Below are positions 7,196-15,090 of a stretch of DNA of 61,420 nt, one piece after another. The DNA comes from an uncultured Clostridia bacterium. GTDB lineage: Bacteria > Bacillota > Clostridia > Christensenellales > UBA1750. Below the pieces are notes generated by a model. The model was not told the DNA's origin and did not search any database. It was given only the letters and a program-made list of their open reading frames with translations. The number at the start of each line of letters is the position of its first letter. The first letter of the stretch is position 1. Position numbers and translations under genes: made by a program. Where the stretch lies: NCBI GenBank assembly GCA_947625765.1, contig CANQPP010000010.1, forward strand, positions 1 through 61,420. Direction: 5' to 3'.

Positions 7196-8389
7196 ATGAA
7201 CATACTGGTCATCAACGCGGGCAGCTCCTCGCTCAAGTACCAGCTCTTCGACATGAACAACGAGACCGTCCTGGCCAAGGGCCAGGTGGAGCGCATCGGC
7301 CTGCCCATGGGCGCCGTTTCCCAGAAGTCCGACAAGGGCGCCATTTCCATCGAGGCCCCCGTGCCCGACCACACCGCCGCCATGGAGTTCGTGGTCAAGT
7401 GCCTGACCGACAAGGAAAAGGGCGTCATCTCCGACCTTTCCTCCATCGACGCCATCGGCCACAGGGTGCTGCACGGCGGCGCGGACTTCACCAAGTCCAC
7501 TGTGGTGGACGAGCCGGTCAAGGCCGCCATCCGCAAGAACTTCGTCCTGGGCCCCCTGCACAACCCCGCCAACCTGGCCGGCATCGAGGTCTGCGAGAAG
7601 CTGATGCCCGGCAAGCCCAACGTGGCCGTGTTCGACACCGCCTTCCACCAGACCATGCCCGACCACGCCTACATGTACGCGGTGCCTTATGAGTACTACG
7701 AGAAGTACCAGGTGCGGCGCTACGGCTTCCACGGCACCTCCCACCGCTTCGTCTCCGGCGAGGCGGCCAGGCGGCTGGGCCATCCCGACGGCAAGGGCCT
7801 GAAGCTCATCATCTGCCACATGGGCAACGGTTCTTCCCTCTCCGCCGTGGTGGACGGCAAGTGCGTGGACACCTCCATGGGCATCACCCCGCTGGAGGGC
7901 ATGGTGATGGGCACCCGCTCCGGCGACCTGGACCCCGCCGTGGTGCAGTACATCATGGGCATCGAGCACATCTCCGTGGACGAGATGCTGAACATACTCA
8001 ATAAGAAGTCCGGCCTGCTGGGCATCTCCGGCGTGTCCTCCGACATGCGCGACACCACCAAGGCCGCCCAGGAGGGCAACGAGCGGGCGCAGCTGGCCAT
8101 CCGCATGCTGTGCTACCGCCTGCGCAAGTACATCGGCGCCTACGCGGCGGCGATGCAGGGCGTGGACGCCATCGTCTTCACCGGCGGCATCGGCGAGAAC
8201 GACTCCGCTGTGCGCGCGGACGTGCTCTCCAAGCTGGGCTTCCTGGGCGTGGAGCTGGACGAGGAGGTCAACGCCAAAACCCGCGGCAACGGCGTCATCA
8301 CCAAGGAGGGCTCCAAGGTCAAGGCGCTGGTGGTCTCCACCAACGAGGAGCTGGCCATCGCCCGCGACACCAAGGCCCTGTGCGAATAA
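7196..8389 (+). CDS. ackA: acetate kinase
   Basis: Converts acetyl phosphate plus ADP to acetate plus ATP, the substrate-level phosphorylation step after Pta. The 397-aa protein shows all acetokinase signatures: NAGSSSLKYQLF (7-18), GHRVLHGG, FDTAFHQTMP, RYGFHGTSHRFV, HMGNGSSLSAV and, near the C-terminus, GGIGEND. AGAAGGAGAAAAG lies upstream of the ATG. A hairpin terminator follows at 8405-8450. Confidence 0.98.
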   Translation: MNILVINAGSSSLKYQLFDMNNETVLAKGQVERIGLPMGAVSQKSDKGAISIEAPVPDHTAAMEFVVKCLTDKEKGVISDLSSIDAIGHRVLHGGADFTKSTVVDEPVKAAIRKNFVLGPLHNPANLAGIEVCEKLMPGKPNVAVFDTAFHQTMPDHAYMYAVPYEYYEKYQVRRYGFHGTSHRFVSGEAARRLGHPDGKGLKLIICHMGNGSSLSAVVDGKCVDTSMGITPLEGMVMGTRSGDLDPAVVQYIMGIEHISVDEMLNILNKKSGLLGISGVSSDMRDTTKAAQEGNERAQLAIRMLCYRLRKYIGAYAAAMQGVDAIVFTGGIGENDSAVRADVLSKLGFLGVELDEEVNAKTRGNGVITKEGSKVKALVVSTNEELAIARDTKALCE

Positions 8390-8404
8390 AACCTACCTAA
8401 AACG

Positions 8405-8450
8405 CCGGGCGGCGCTCGAGTTTGTTCCAACGCGCGCCGCCCGGGTTAAG
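8405..8450 (+). terminator. terminator after ackA
   Basis: CCGGGCGGCGC (8405-8415) pairs perfectly with GCGCCGCCCGG (8434-8444), followed by a modest T-rich tail (GTTAAGTTTTCC). Confidence 0.6.
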
Positions 8451-8476
8451 TTTTCCGTTTGATAAGGAAAATCTGT

Positions 8477-8505
8477 TTGACTTACGCGCGCAAGGGTGCT
8501 ATAAT
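8477..8505 (+). promoter_or_regulatory. sigma-A promoter for ylbN-rpmF
   Basis: TTGACT (8477-8482), 17-base spacer, TATAAT (8500-8505). This near-consensus promoter begins about 58 bases before the ylbN start codon. Confidence 0.85.
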
Positions 8506-8562
8506 CGTAAATCGGCGGCGAATGCGGCAAGACGCCCCAAACGCGGCCGACAGGAGGTCCTC

Positions 8563-9075
8563 ATGCTTTTATCCGTTCAGAAGGCCCTGCAGCTGCAGGG
8601 CGAGCGCCTGCCCTTCGAGGCGGAGGTCCCCCTGGAGCCCTTCGAGTTCTGCGGCGACCAGCTGCGCTTTTCCTCGCCCGTGTGGGTGAGCGGGCGCATG
8701 GTGGGCATCGAGGACAGGATCGAGCTGGAGGGCGAGATCAAGGCAGAGCTGCTCTCCACCTGCGTGAGGTGCCTAAAAGAGGCCCGTCTGCCGCTGAATA
8801 TCCCCTTTACGGAGATCTACCTGCGTGAGGAGGACCCCGAGGAGCCGGACGCCTTCCTGTACGAGGCCTCCGCGGTGGACCTGGACCAGATGGTCCTTGG
8901 CAACATCGTGATGAACCTGCCCGTGCAGCTGCTCTGCAAGCCGGACTGCAAGGGCCTTTGCCCAACCTGTGGCAAGGACCTCAATCTCGGCCCCTGCGAC
9001 TGCGACCGATCGCCCGTGAACGAGGCTTTCGCCGCGCTCCGAGCGCTCAAGCTGGAGGATGAGGATACGCCCTAG
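8563..9075 (+). CDS. ylbN: YceD/YlbN family (DUF177) protein
   Basis: A 170-aa protein of the DUF177 family that almost always precedes rpmF and has been linked to 23S rRNA and ribosome accumulation. Cys67/Cys70 (CVRC) and the C-terminal cluster CKPDCKGLCPTCGKDLN (125-141) plus CDCD (145-148) look like metal-binding sites. The ATG at 8563 has a perfect AGGAGG eight bases upstream; the reading frame is open further 5' but lies over the promoter. It is probably co-transcribed with rpmF, 146 bp downstream. Confidence 0.9.
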   Translation: MLLSVQKALQLQGERLPFEAEVPLEPFEFCGDQLRFSSPVWVSGRMVGIEDRIELEGEIKAELLSTCVRCLKEARLPLNIPFTEIYLREEDPEEPDAFLYEASAVDLDQMVLGNIVMNLPVQLLCKPDCKGLCPTCGKDLNLGPCDCDRSPVNEAFAALRALKLEDEDTP

Positions 9076-9143
9076 CGCGCCCGCTCCTTCCGGCGAATAA
9101 CACTTTTGCGTCGAGCTTTTGTTCCGATCTATCAGAAACACAC

Positions 9144-9198
9144 GGTGTAAAGCCTTATGGCGCACCAACGGCTTGATGCGGGACCCGGGTTTTACACC
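9144..9198 (+). promoter_or_regulatory. inverted repeat in the rpmF leader
   Basis: GGTGTAAA (9144-9151) pairs with TTTACACC (9191-9198). It encloses a small GCC-TTAT-GGC hairpin (9152-9161) and ends just before the rpmF AAGGAGG. The placement would suit translational control of L32, but this is inference. Confidence 0.35.
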
Positions 9199-9221
9199 AA
9201 GGAAAAGGAGGTGTGTTTCCA

Positions 9222-9413
9222 ATGGCAGTTCCCAAGGGGAAAATCTCCAAGCAGCGCAAGCATACCCGCCGCGCCAACTGGCGCCTGTCGCTGCCCGGCA
9301 TCACCGAATGCCCCCAGTGCAAGGCGATGAAGCTGTCGCACCACGTTTGCAGAAAGTGCGGCTACTACGACGGCAAGAAGGTCATCGAGGTCGCGGACGA
9401 GAAGAAGGCCTAA
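9222..9413 (+). CDS. rpmF: 50S ribosomal protein L32
   Basis: A 63-aa large-subunit ribosomal protein. The N-terminus AVPKGKISKQRKHTRRANWR is characteristic. A zinc ribbon is formed by Cys30, Cys33, Cys43 and Cys46 (CPQC and CRKC), so this is the zinc-binding form of L32. The ATG at 9222 follows AAGGAGG. A strong terminator closes the ylb cluster downstream. Confidence 0.98.
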   Translation: MAVPKGKISKQRKHTRRANWRLSLPGITECPQCKAMKLSHHVCRKCGYYDGKKVIEVADEKKA

Positions 9414-9439
9414 ATGCACCTGTGACCCAAAAGCGCAAG

Positions 9440-9485
9440 AAAGAGAGCCCTCGGGGTTTTCGCCCCGAAGGCTCTCTTTGTCTTG
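9440..9485 (+). terminator. terminator after rpmF
   Basis: AAAGAGAGCC (9440-9449) and TCGGGG (9451-9456) pair with CCCCGA (9463-9468) and GGCTCTCTTT (9470-9479), with one internal mismatch. A T-containing tail follows. The A-rich left arm lets it act in both directions, ending the small minus-strand gene at 9499 too. Confidence 0.85.
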
Positions 9486-9498
9486 TGAAGCTTGAGTT

Positions 9499-9663
9499 TC
9501 AGGGTTCGTAGCCCTGCAGCAAGGCCTCGGCGCGGGCGTAGAGCTCCTCGCGGCTGTGGATGAGGCCGCAGCTCTGGTCCAGCGCGTCCTTCACCTCGGC
9601 GGGCAGCGCGGAGTAAAACTCGCCGCTCTCCTCGTCGCGGTCCAGCAGGTCGAACAGGTCCAT
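9499..9663 (-). CDS. small acidic protein, 54 aa, function unknown
   Basis: A short gene that starts MDLFDLLDRDEESGEFYSAL and ends with LLQGYEP. It has a strong ribosome site, AAAGGAGGG, nine bases before the ATG. The composition is acidic and helical, with no cysteine pair or membrane segment. Small proteins with the pattern D-L-L-x-x-(D/N)-x-E-(A/S)-x-x-(F/Y)-(F/Y)-x-x-L-P occur in other Clostridia as far as I recall, but I know no function. It ends convergently with rpmF at a shared bidirectional terminator. Confidence 0.65.
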   Translation of the reverse strand: MDLFDLLDRDEESGEFYSALPAEVKDALDQSCGLIHSREELYARAEALLQGYEP

Positions 9664-10143
9664 GGCGTTTCCCTCCTTTTATAATGGAAGTGTTTCCCAC
9701 CGCTTAGCCTGCCTGCCGCGCCGCCGCGTTATGCGGGCAAAGTGTTAAAAGTTGGGAAAGTGACGTGGACGCAAAATGAGAATGCGCTTACGTTCCGTAA
9801 CGCGAAGCGCGCGGGAAAACAAAGATGCAGGATTTCCTGCTCTTTCCTGCAAGGGCGTCAAGGCCGCCTCTCCGCGCCGGAAAGCGTTTCATAAGGCGGA
9901 AAAAAGCCCAGAATTTAGGTGATTTTGCCAAAAACGCCCGCTGCGCGGCCAAAATGTGCGAAAGTGCCCGAAAAATCCGCAATAAAACTATTTCTCCGGT
10001 CCGTCAGGCAGGACTGCCTGCATGCGGGCCTCAAGACTTTTTCTGCAACTTAACGCAAAGGACTATTGCAAACCTGCCCCCGTATCTGCTATAATACCGT
10101 TCATAGCTGAAGGCTATAAGACTTTTGTAGGAGGTAACCTGCT
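9664..10143. other. intergenic region upstream of oppA
   Basis: There is no credible gene in these 480 bases. The oppA promoter is at 10066-10095. A small hairpin CAGGCA-GGAC-TGCCTG lies at 10005-10020. The remainder is unremarkable mixed-composition sequence. Confidence 0.6.
10066..10095 (+). promoter_or_regulatory. sigma-A promoter of the opp operon
   Basis: TTGCAA (10066-10071), 18-base spacer, TATAAT (10090-10095), about 48 bases upstream of the oppA start codon. Confidence 0.8.
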
Positions 10144-12069
10144 GTGAAAAAGCTCACTGCTTTGCTGCTGGCTGTGCTGATGGTGTTCGTCTTCAGCGCC
10201 TGCCAGCCTGCTGCTTCCACGGCGCCTGAGACGGAAGAGCCCGCCCCCGCGGAAGAGCAGCCCGCCGCGCCCGAAGAACCCGCCGGCGAGGAAGAACCCG
10301 AGACCTCTGGCGGCAGCGTCCGCGCTGAGGACCTGACCACCCTGTACGTTTCCCCCGGCGCCCAGATGAACGGCGACTTCATCTCCGACTTCGGCTCCAA
10401 CGCCTACGACGGGTACGTCCGTGATCTGCTTTGGGGCGATGTCGCGACCGTTGCCCAGACGCCCGCCGGCGAGTATGTTATCAACGAGACCGTCGTGGCC
10501 GACTACACCACCGAGACCGACGACGCCGGCAACAAGACCTACACCTTCACCCTCAACGACGGCCTGCTCTGGAGCGATGGCGAACCCATCACCGCCCAGG
10601 ACTTCGTGTTTGAGGCTCTGATGTCCGCAAGCCCCGAGTATGTGACCGCTGGCGCTTCCTCTACCGCTGGCGATTACCTGCTGGGTTATTCCGCCTACCA
10701 TGACGGCTCTGCGGAAACCTTCGAGGGTGTCAAGCTGATCGACGACAAGACCTTCTCCCTGACCATCGCTGCGGAGCAGCTCCCCTACTTCTACGAATAT
10801 GTCATGGTTAGGCATGGTCCTTATCCCATGCACTACTACTGCCCCGCCGCTACCATCGAGAGCACTGACGCGGGCGCCAAGATCGTGGACGACGACCTGG
10901 AAGCTGAACTGCAGAACGTGGCCCAGACCATCCGCTTCGCTCCCGAAGTGACCCCCGGCCCCTATAAGTTCGTTTCCTTCGAGAACCAGATCGCGACCGT
11001 CACCATCAACGAGAACTTCTGCGGCACCTACGAGGGCAAGCAGCCCCAGATCCAGAACGTCGTGTGCCAGTATACCCCCGGTGAGACCGAGCACCAGGCC
11101 CTGATCGCTGGCGACCTCGATCTGCTGCCCAACGCGGCGGAGGCCTACAAGGTGGATGCCATCAAGGCTTCTGAGAACTGCAAGACCTTGGGTTACCTGC
11201 GTGCCGGCTTCGGCATCATCAACTTCTCCTGCGACTGGGGCCCCACCACCGATCCTAACGTCCGCTGGGCCCTGGCCTACCTGATCGACCGCAACGAGGT
11301 CATCAACTATGCGTTTGGCGGTTACGGCGGCATCGTGAATGGCCCCTACGCCTACGCGCAGTGGATGTACGAAGAAGCCGGCGACGAGCTGGATGAGCTG
11401 CTTGTCCCCTTCAACCTGAACGTCGACAAGGCGAACGAGTATCTCGATCAGTCCGAGTGGAAGTATGAGTCCGACGGCGTCACCCCCTTCGACGCCACCA
11501 AGGCCACCGCGGACGGCACCTACCTGCGCTACAACGCCGAGGGCGAACCCCTTACGATCCACCATGTGGGCTCCGCCGACACCGTCGTGACCGACGTTAT
11601 CGAGATCCAGTACGTGGCCAACGCGCCTCTGGCTGGCGTTGATTATCAGGTCACCAAGGGCGACTTCGATATGCTGCTCGACAACTACTACTACGGCTAC
11701 GAGATGTCCGACGAAGACCGCTACTATTGCTCCTTCAACATGGGCTGGAACATCGAACCCGCGTACGATCCCTATTATTCCTATCACTCTGACTGGCTGA
11801 ATACCTCCAACAATGCCCTGCAGATCAGCGACCCCGAGCTGGACGAGCTGATGATCAAGCTGCGCCAGACCGAGCCCGGCGATAACGATGCTTTCATCGA
11901 TACCTGGCTCCAGTTTGAGAAGAGGTTCCAGGAGCTCATGCCCTGCATCCCGCTGTACTGCAACGAGTACACCACCTGCGCGTATGAGACCGTGTTCGGC
12001 ATCGAGGCCATCACGCCGTATGCCAACTGGTCCAACGTGATCTGCGACCTGTACAAGGCTGCCGCGTAA
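10144..12069 (+). CDS. oppA: oligopeptide ABC transporter, substrate-binding lipoprotein
   Basis: Extracytoplasmic solute-binding protein of family 5 (SBP_bac_5), 641 aa, which captures peptides and delivers them to OppBC. The lipoprotein signal MKKLTALLLAVLMVFVFSAC places the lipidated Cys at residue 20. An acidic Pro/Glu/Ala-rich linker of about 40 residues follows. The GTG start is fixed by TAGGAGGT and the signal peptide. A terminator-like hairpin separates oppA from oppB, which would let the binding protein be made in excess. I see no insertions in this subunit. Confidence 0.93.
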   Translation: MKKLTALLLAVLMVFVFSACQPAASTAPETEEPAPAEEQPAAPEEPAGEEEPETSGGSVRAEDLTTLYVSPGAQMNGDFISDFGSNAYDGYVRDLLWGDVATVAQTPAGEYVINETVVADYTTETDDAGNKTYTFTLNDGLLWSDGEPITAQDFVFEALMSASPEYVTAGASSTAGDYLLGYSAYHDGSAETFEGVKLIDDKTFSLTIAAEQLPYFYEYVMVRHGPYPMHYYCPAATIESTDAGAKIVDDDLEAELQNVAQTIRFAPEVTPGPYKFVSFENQIATVTINENFCGTYEGKQPQIQNVVCQYTPGETEHQALIAGDLDLLPNAAEAYKVDAIKASENCKTLGYLRAGFGIINFSCDWGPTTDPNVRWALAYLIDRNEVINYAFGGYGGIVNGPYAYAQWMYEEAGDELDELLVPFNLNVDKANEYLDQSEWKYESDGVTPFDATKATADGTYLRYNAEGEPLTIHHVGSADTVVTDVIEIQYVANAPLAGVDYQVTKGDFDMLLDNYYYGYEMSDEDRYYCSFNMGWNIEPAYDPYYSYHSDWLNTSNNALQISDPELDELMIKLRQTEPGDNDAFIDTWLQFEKRFQELMPCIPLYCNEYTTCAYETVFGIEAITPYANWSNVICDLYKAAA

Positions 12070-12110
12070 GGCAAAGACCAAACCTTAAAACATCAAACCT
12101 TTGACCCAAA

Positions 12111-12144
12111 GGAGGGGGGCGGAAACTCCCCCCTCCGATTTTTA
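12111..12144 (+). terminator. attenuating terminator between oppA and oppB
   Basis: GGAGGGGGG (12111-12119) pairs with CCCCCCTCC (12128-12136), followed by GATTTTTAT. In ABC operons such a hairpin after the binding-protein gene usually lowers downstream expression rather than stopping it. Confidence 0.75.
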
Positions 12145-12195
12145 TAAGATATTATTAAACTTTACGACCTCGAATGCACTGGAGGGATCGACCAC

Positions 12196-13167
12196 ATGAC
12201 CCGATACATCATCAAAAGGATACTGATACTGATCCCGGTGCTGATCTGTATCACGATCATGCTCTTCGCGATCACCAAGATCATGCCTGGCGATCCCGTA
12301 AGGGCCATGCTGCCCACCACATTAAAGTCCGAGCAATACGAACTGGCATACAAGGCCATGTCGGAAAAGATGGGCATGAACAAATCCCTGCCGGAGCAGT
12401 ATTTCCGCTGGCTGGGCAACATGCTGACGGGCGAGCTTGGATTCAGCACCATGTATAAGCGCCCCGTGGCGGACGTGATCGCGGAACCCATCACCAATAC
12501 CGTCATCCTGAACATCGGCGTTATCATCATCCAGCTTCTGATCTCCATTCCCGTGGGCATCTACTGCGCGGTGAAGCGCCGGGGATGGTTCGATAACTTC
12601 TGGCAGGTGTTTTCTCTTGTCACCTGGTCCATGCCCAGCTTCTTCTTAGGGCTGTGCCTGATCTTCGTGTTCGCCGTGCATCTGCGGTGGCTGCCCTTGG
12701 GCGGCATGCCCAACTCGGCCCTATTTTCCGGCTGGGCTTACGTGGGGCAGTGGCTCAGGTACCTCATCCTGCCCACCATCACGCTCTCCCTTATCTCCAT
12801 CGCCAGTTCCATCCGCATCATCCGCAACGCGATGATCGACGCCCTCAACCAGGATTACATCCGCACCGCCAGGGCCAAGGGCCTGCGCGAGAAGGTGGTC
12901 ATCTATTCCCACGCCTTCCGCAACGCCCTGATCCCCGTCTCCACCGTGGTCGTGGGCACCGTCTTCTCGCTGTTCGCGGGCTCCACCATCACGGAGACCA
13001 TCTTCGCCTGGAACGGCATCGGCAAGGTGCTGATCTCCGCCGTCACAGGCCGTGACGTGATGATGATCTGCTCCATGAATACGTTCTTCTCCCTCATCAG
13101 CGTCCTGGCCGTGCTGGTGAGCGACATCGTGTACGGCCTGATCGACCCGCGCGTGCGCCTGAGCTGA
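12196..13167 (+). CDS. oppB: oligopeptide ABC transporter permease OppB
   Basis: Membrane-spanning permease (323 aa) with about six helices, forming the translocation pore with OppC. The first helix (residues 9-30) begins at the very N-terminus as usual. The ATPase-contact EAA-type loop is ALNQDYIRTARAKGLREKVV. The length and layout are ordinary for OppB/DppB. CTGGAGGGAT precedes the ATG. The gene ends 27 bp before oppC. Confidence 0.95.
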   Translation: MTRYIIKRILILIPVLICITIMLFAITKIMPGDPVRAMLPTTLKSEQYELAYKAMSEKMGMNKSLPEQYFRWLGNMLTGELGFSTMYKRPVADVIAEPITNTVILNIGVIIIQLLISIPVGIYCAVKRRGWFDNFWQVFSLVTWSMPSFFLGLCLIFVFAVHLRWLPLGGMPNSALFSGWAYVGQWLRYLILPTITLSLISIASSIRIIRNAMIDALNQDYIRTARAKGLREKVVIYSHAFRNALIPVSTVVVGTVFSLFAGSTITETIFAWNGIGKVLISAVTGRDVMMICSMNTFFSLISVLAVLVSDIVYGLIDPRVRLS

Positions 13168-13194
13168 ACATAGAAGAAGGAGGAGAGTTCCCAA

Positions 13195-15075
13195 GTGTCT
13201 AACGAAAAGAAGAACTCTACGGCCAAAAAGCTGGGCAATTCCTTCGTGGATATGTTCAAAAGGCTCTTCGTGCCGCAGAAAAAACAGAAAGACGTGCTGA
13301 GGGAGGAGGCCTTGCAGACCCCCCTGCGCACGATCCTCAAGAACTTTTTCCGCAACAAGCTGGGCATCCTCGGCCTGGTGATGTTTGTTTCACTCTTGCT
13401 GTTTTCGTTCGTGGGCAGCATTATCGTGCCCATCAACGAAGCCTATATGGACCTGCAGAACGCCAACATAAGGCCCGGCACCAACTACCTGAACGTGCCC
13501 AAGGACTTAAAGGGCGACGACGTGAAGAAGATCGCCTCCGGCGTGTCCTTCTCCGTGGCGCTCAAAAAGGACGGCAGCCTCGTGATGTGGGGCACCGAGC
13601 CGAACCTCAAGCAGGAAAACATTTCCGATTATGTTTTTGACATCCCGCAGGAGGTCAAGGACGCCAACATCGTTGACATCGCCACCGGCGGCCAGCACGT
13701 TCTGGCACTGGACGATGAGGGCAACGTGTATGGCTGGGGCTATTACGCCCACGGACAGACCACGATCCCCGACGACGTGGCCCGGGAGCTGGAGAGCGGC
13801 GAGGTGACCGTGGAAGGCATGTATGCCGCGACCATGTGGAGCGGCATCGTGGGTTCGGATAAGGACTTCTACATCTGGGGCCCCGTGCAGACCACCCAGG
13901 GCTTTAAGACCAGTCGCAGCACGCGCGGCCACATCGTGAAGCTGGCCAGCGGCGACAACAACATCGCCGTGCTGCTGGACGACGGCACCATCACCATCCT
14001 GGGCGAGAAGGCCTCCGAGTATTACAGCGGCGTGCCTGAGGAGCTCAAGGACGGCAGCGTGCAGGTGGTCGACATCGCCTCCACCAACCGCAACGTGCTG
14101 GCTCTGGACAGCGAGGGCAAGCTGTATACCTGGGGTTCCAGCATGGACGACCTGCTGAAAATGCCCGAGATCACCGGCAAGGTGAAGGACATCGCGGCCG
14201 GATATAAGCACTTCGTGGTGCTGATGGAGGACGGCAGCATCGTCACCTGGGGTTCCAACGAGCTGAACCAGCTGAACCTGCCCAAAAATATGGGCCCGGT
14301 GAAGGAGATTTTCGTCGATTACTCCCAGAACTACGGCATCGGCGAGGACGGCAGCATCTACGCCTGGGGCAATAAGGGTTATATCCTGGGTACCGATGAA
14401 TATGGCCGCGACATGCTCTCCCGCCTGATCCACGGCGGCCGCATCTCGCTGACGGTCGGCTTCATCGCCCTGATCATCTCCACCGTGATCGCGCTGGTCG
14501 TGGGCCTGGCATCCGGCTACTTCGGCGGCTGGGTCGACCACGTGCTGATGCGTGTGGCGGATATATTCAGCGCCATTCCCTTCTATCCCATCGCCGTCAC
14601 GCTGAACTTTGCCATAGGCGGTGCGCTGTCCGAGTCGCAGAGGATGTACCTCATCATGGTCATCCTGGGCGTGCTGGGCTGGATGGGCCTGGCAAGGCTC
14701 GTCAGGGCGCAGCTGCTGGTCGAGCGCGAGAAGGACTTCGTGCTGGCTGCAAAGGCGCTGGGCATCCGCCAGAACAAGATCATGTGGCGGCACATACTGC
14801 CCAACGTGTTCAACCTGGTCATCGTCAACGTGACGCTGGGCTACGCCAGCTACCTGCTGAGCGAGGCCGGCCTCTCCTTCCTGGGCTTCGGCGTGTCCGC
14901 GCCTACGCCCTCCTGGGGCAACATGCTCACCAGCGCGCAGGATTCCACCGTTATCCAGTATTACTGGTGGAGATGGTTCGTGCCCGGCATGTGCGTGGTG
15001 CTGTCCGCCCTGTCCGCCAACCTGATCGGCGACGCCCTGCGCGAAGCCATGGACCCCAGGGAAAACGAGAGATAG
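13195..15075 (+). CDS. oppC: OppC permease with inserted seven-bladed RCC1-like beta-propeller
   Basis: A 626-aa permease, twice the normal OppC length. Residues 1-55 are cytoplasmic and helix 1 is about 56-80. Seven RCC1-like repeats then follow near residues 109-135, 158-184, 205-230, 246-270, 289-315, 329-355 and 368-394, each of the form (I/V)xxIAxGxxHxxAL-xDGxxYxWG. At about 399 the normal OppC sequence resumes with GTDEYGRDMLSRL, the conserved stretch before helix 2. The EAA loop REKDFVLAAKALGIRQ is at 511-526. In OppC topology the helix 1-2 loop is extracytoplasmic, so a complete propeller should face outside. The GTG start follows AAGGAGGAG. The reading frame is continuous, so this is a true insertion rather than a chimeric assembly of two genes. 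Confidence 0.93.
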   Translation: MSNEKKNSTAKKLGNSFVDMFKRLFVPQKKQKDVLREEALQTPLRTILKNFFRNKLGILGLVMFVSLLLFSFVGSIIVPINEAYMDLQNANIRPGTNYLNVPKDLKGDDVKKIASGVSFSVALKKDGSLVMWGTEPNLKQENISDYVFDIPQEVKDANIVDIATGGQHVLALDDEGNVYGWGYYAHGQTTIPDDVARELESGEVTVEGMYAATMWSGIVGSDKDFYIWGPVQTTQGFKTSRSTRGHIVKLASGDNNIAVLLDDGTITILGEKASEYYSGVPEELKDGSVQVVDIASTNRNVLALDSEGKLYTWGSSMDDLLKMPEITGKVKDIAAGYKHFVVLMEDGSIVTWGSNELNQLNLPKNMGPVKEIFVDYSQNYGIGEDGSIYAWGNKGYILGTDEYGRDMLSRLIHGGRISLTVGFIALIISTVIALVVGLASGYFGGWVDHVLMRVADIFSAIPFYPIAVTLNFAIGGALSESQRMYLIMVILGVLGWMGLARLVRAQLLVEREKDFVLAAKALGIRQNKIMWRHILPNVFNLVIVNVTLGYASYLLSEAGLSFLGFGVSAPTPSWGNMLTSAQDSTVIQYYWWRWFVPGMCVVLSALSANLIGDALREAMDPRENER

Positions 15076-15090
15076 GGAGGGTAAAGTTAC

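Noticed and set aside
10114-12081. Long minus-strand reading frame opposite oppA
   Set aside because: It mirrors the codon bias of a GC-rich gene, is Val/Gly/His-rich without domains, and lacks a ribosome site. Similar antisense frames opposite pta, ackA, oppF, glgP and glmM were dropped for the same reason.
13195-15075. Two genes (RCC1 protein and OppC) joined by an assembly error
   Set aside because: The frame is continuous, helix 1 of OppC lies before the repeats and helix 2 after them, and codon use is uniform across the junctions.
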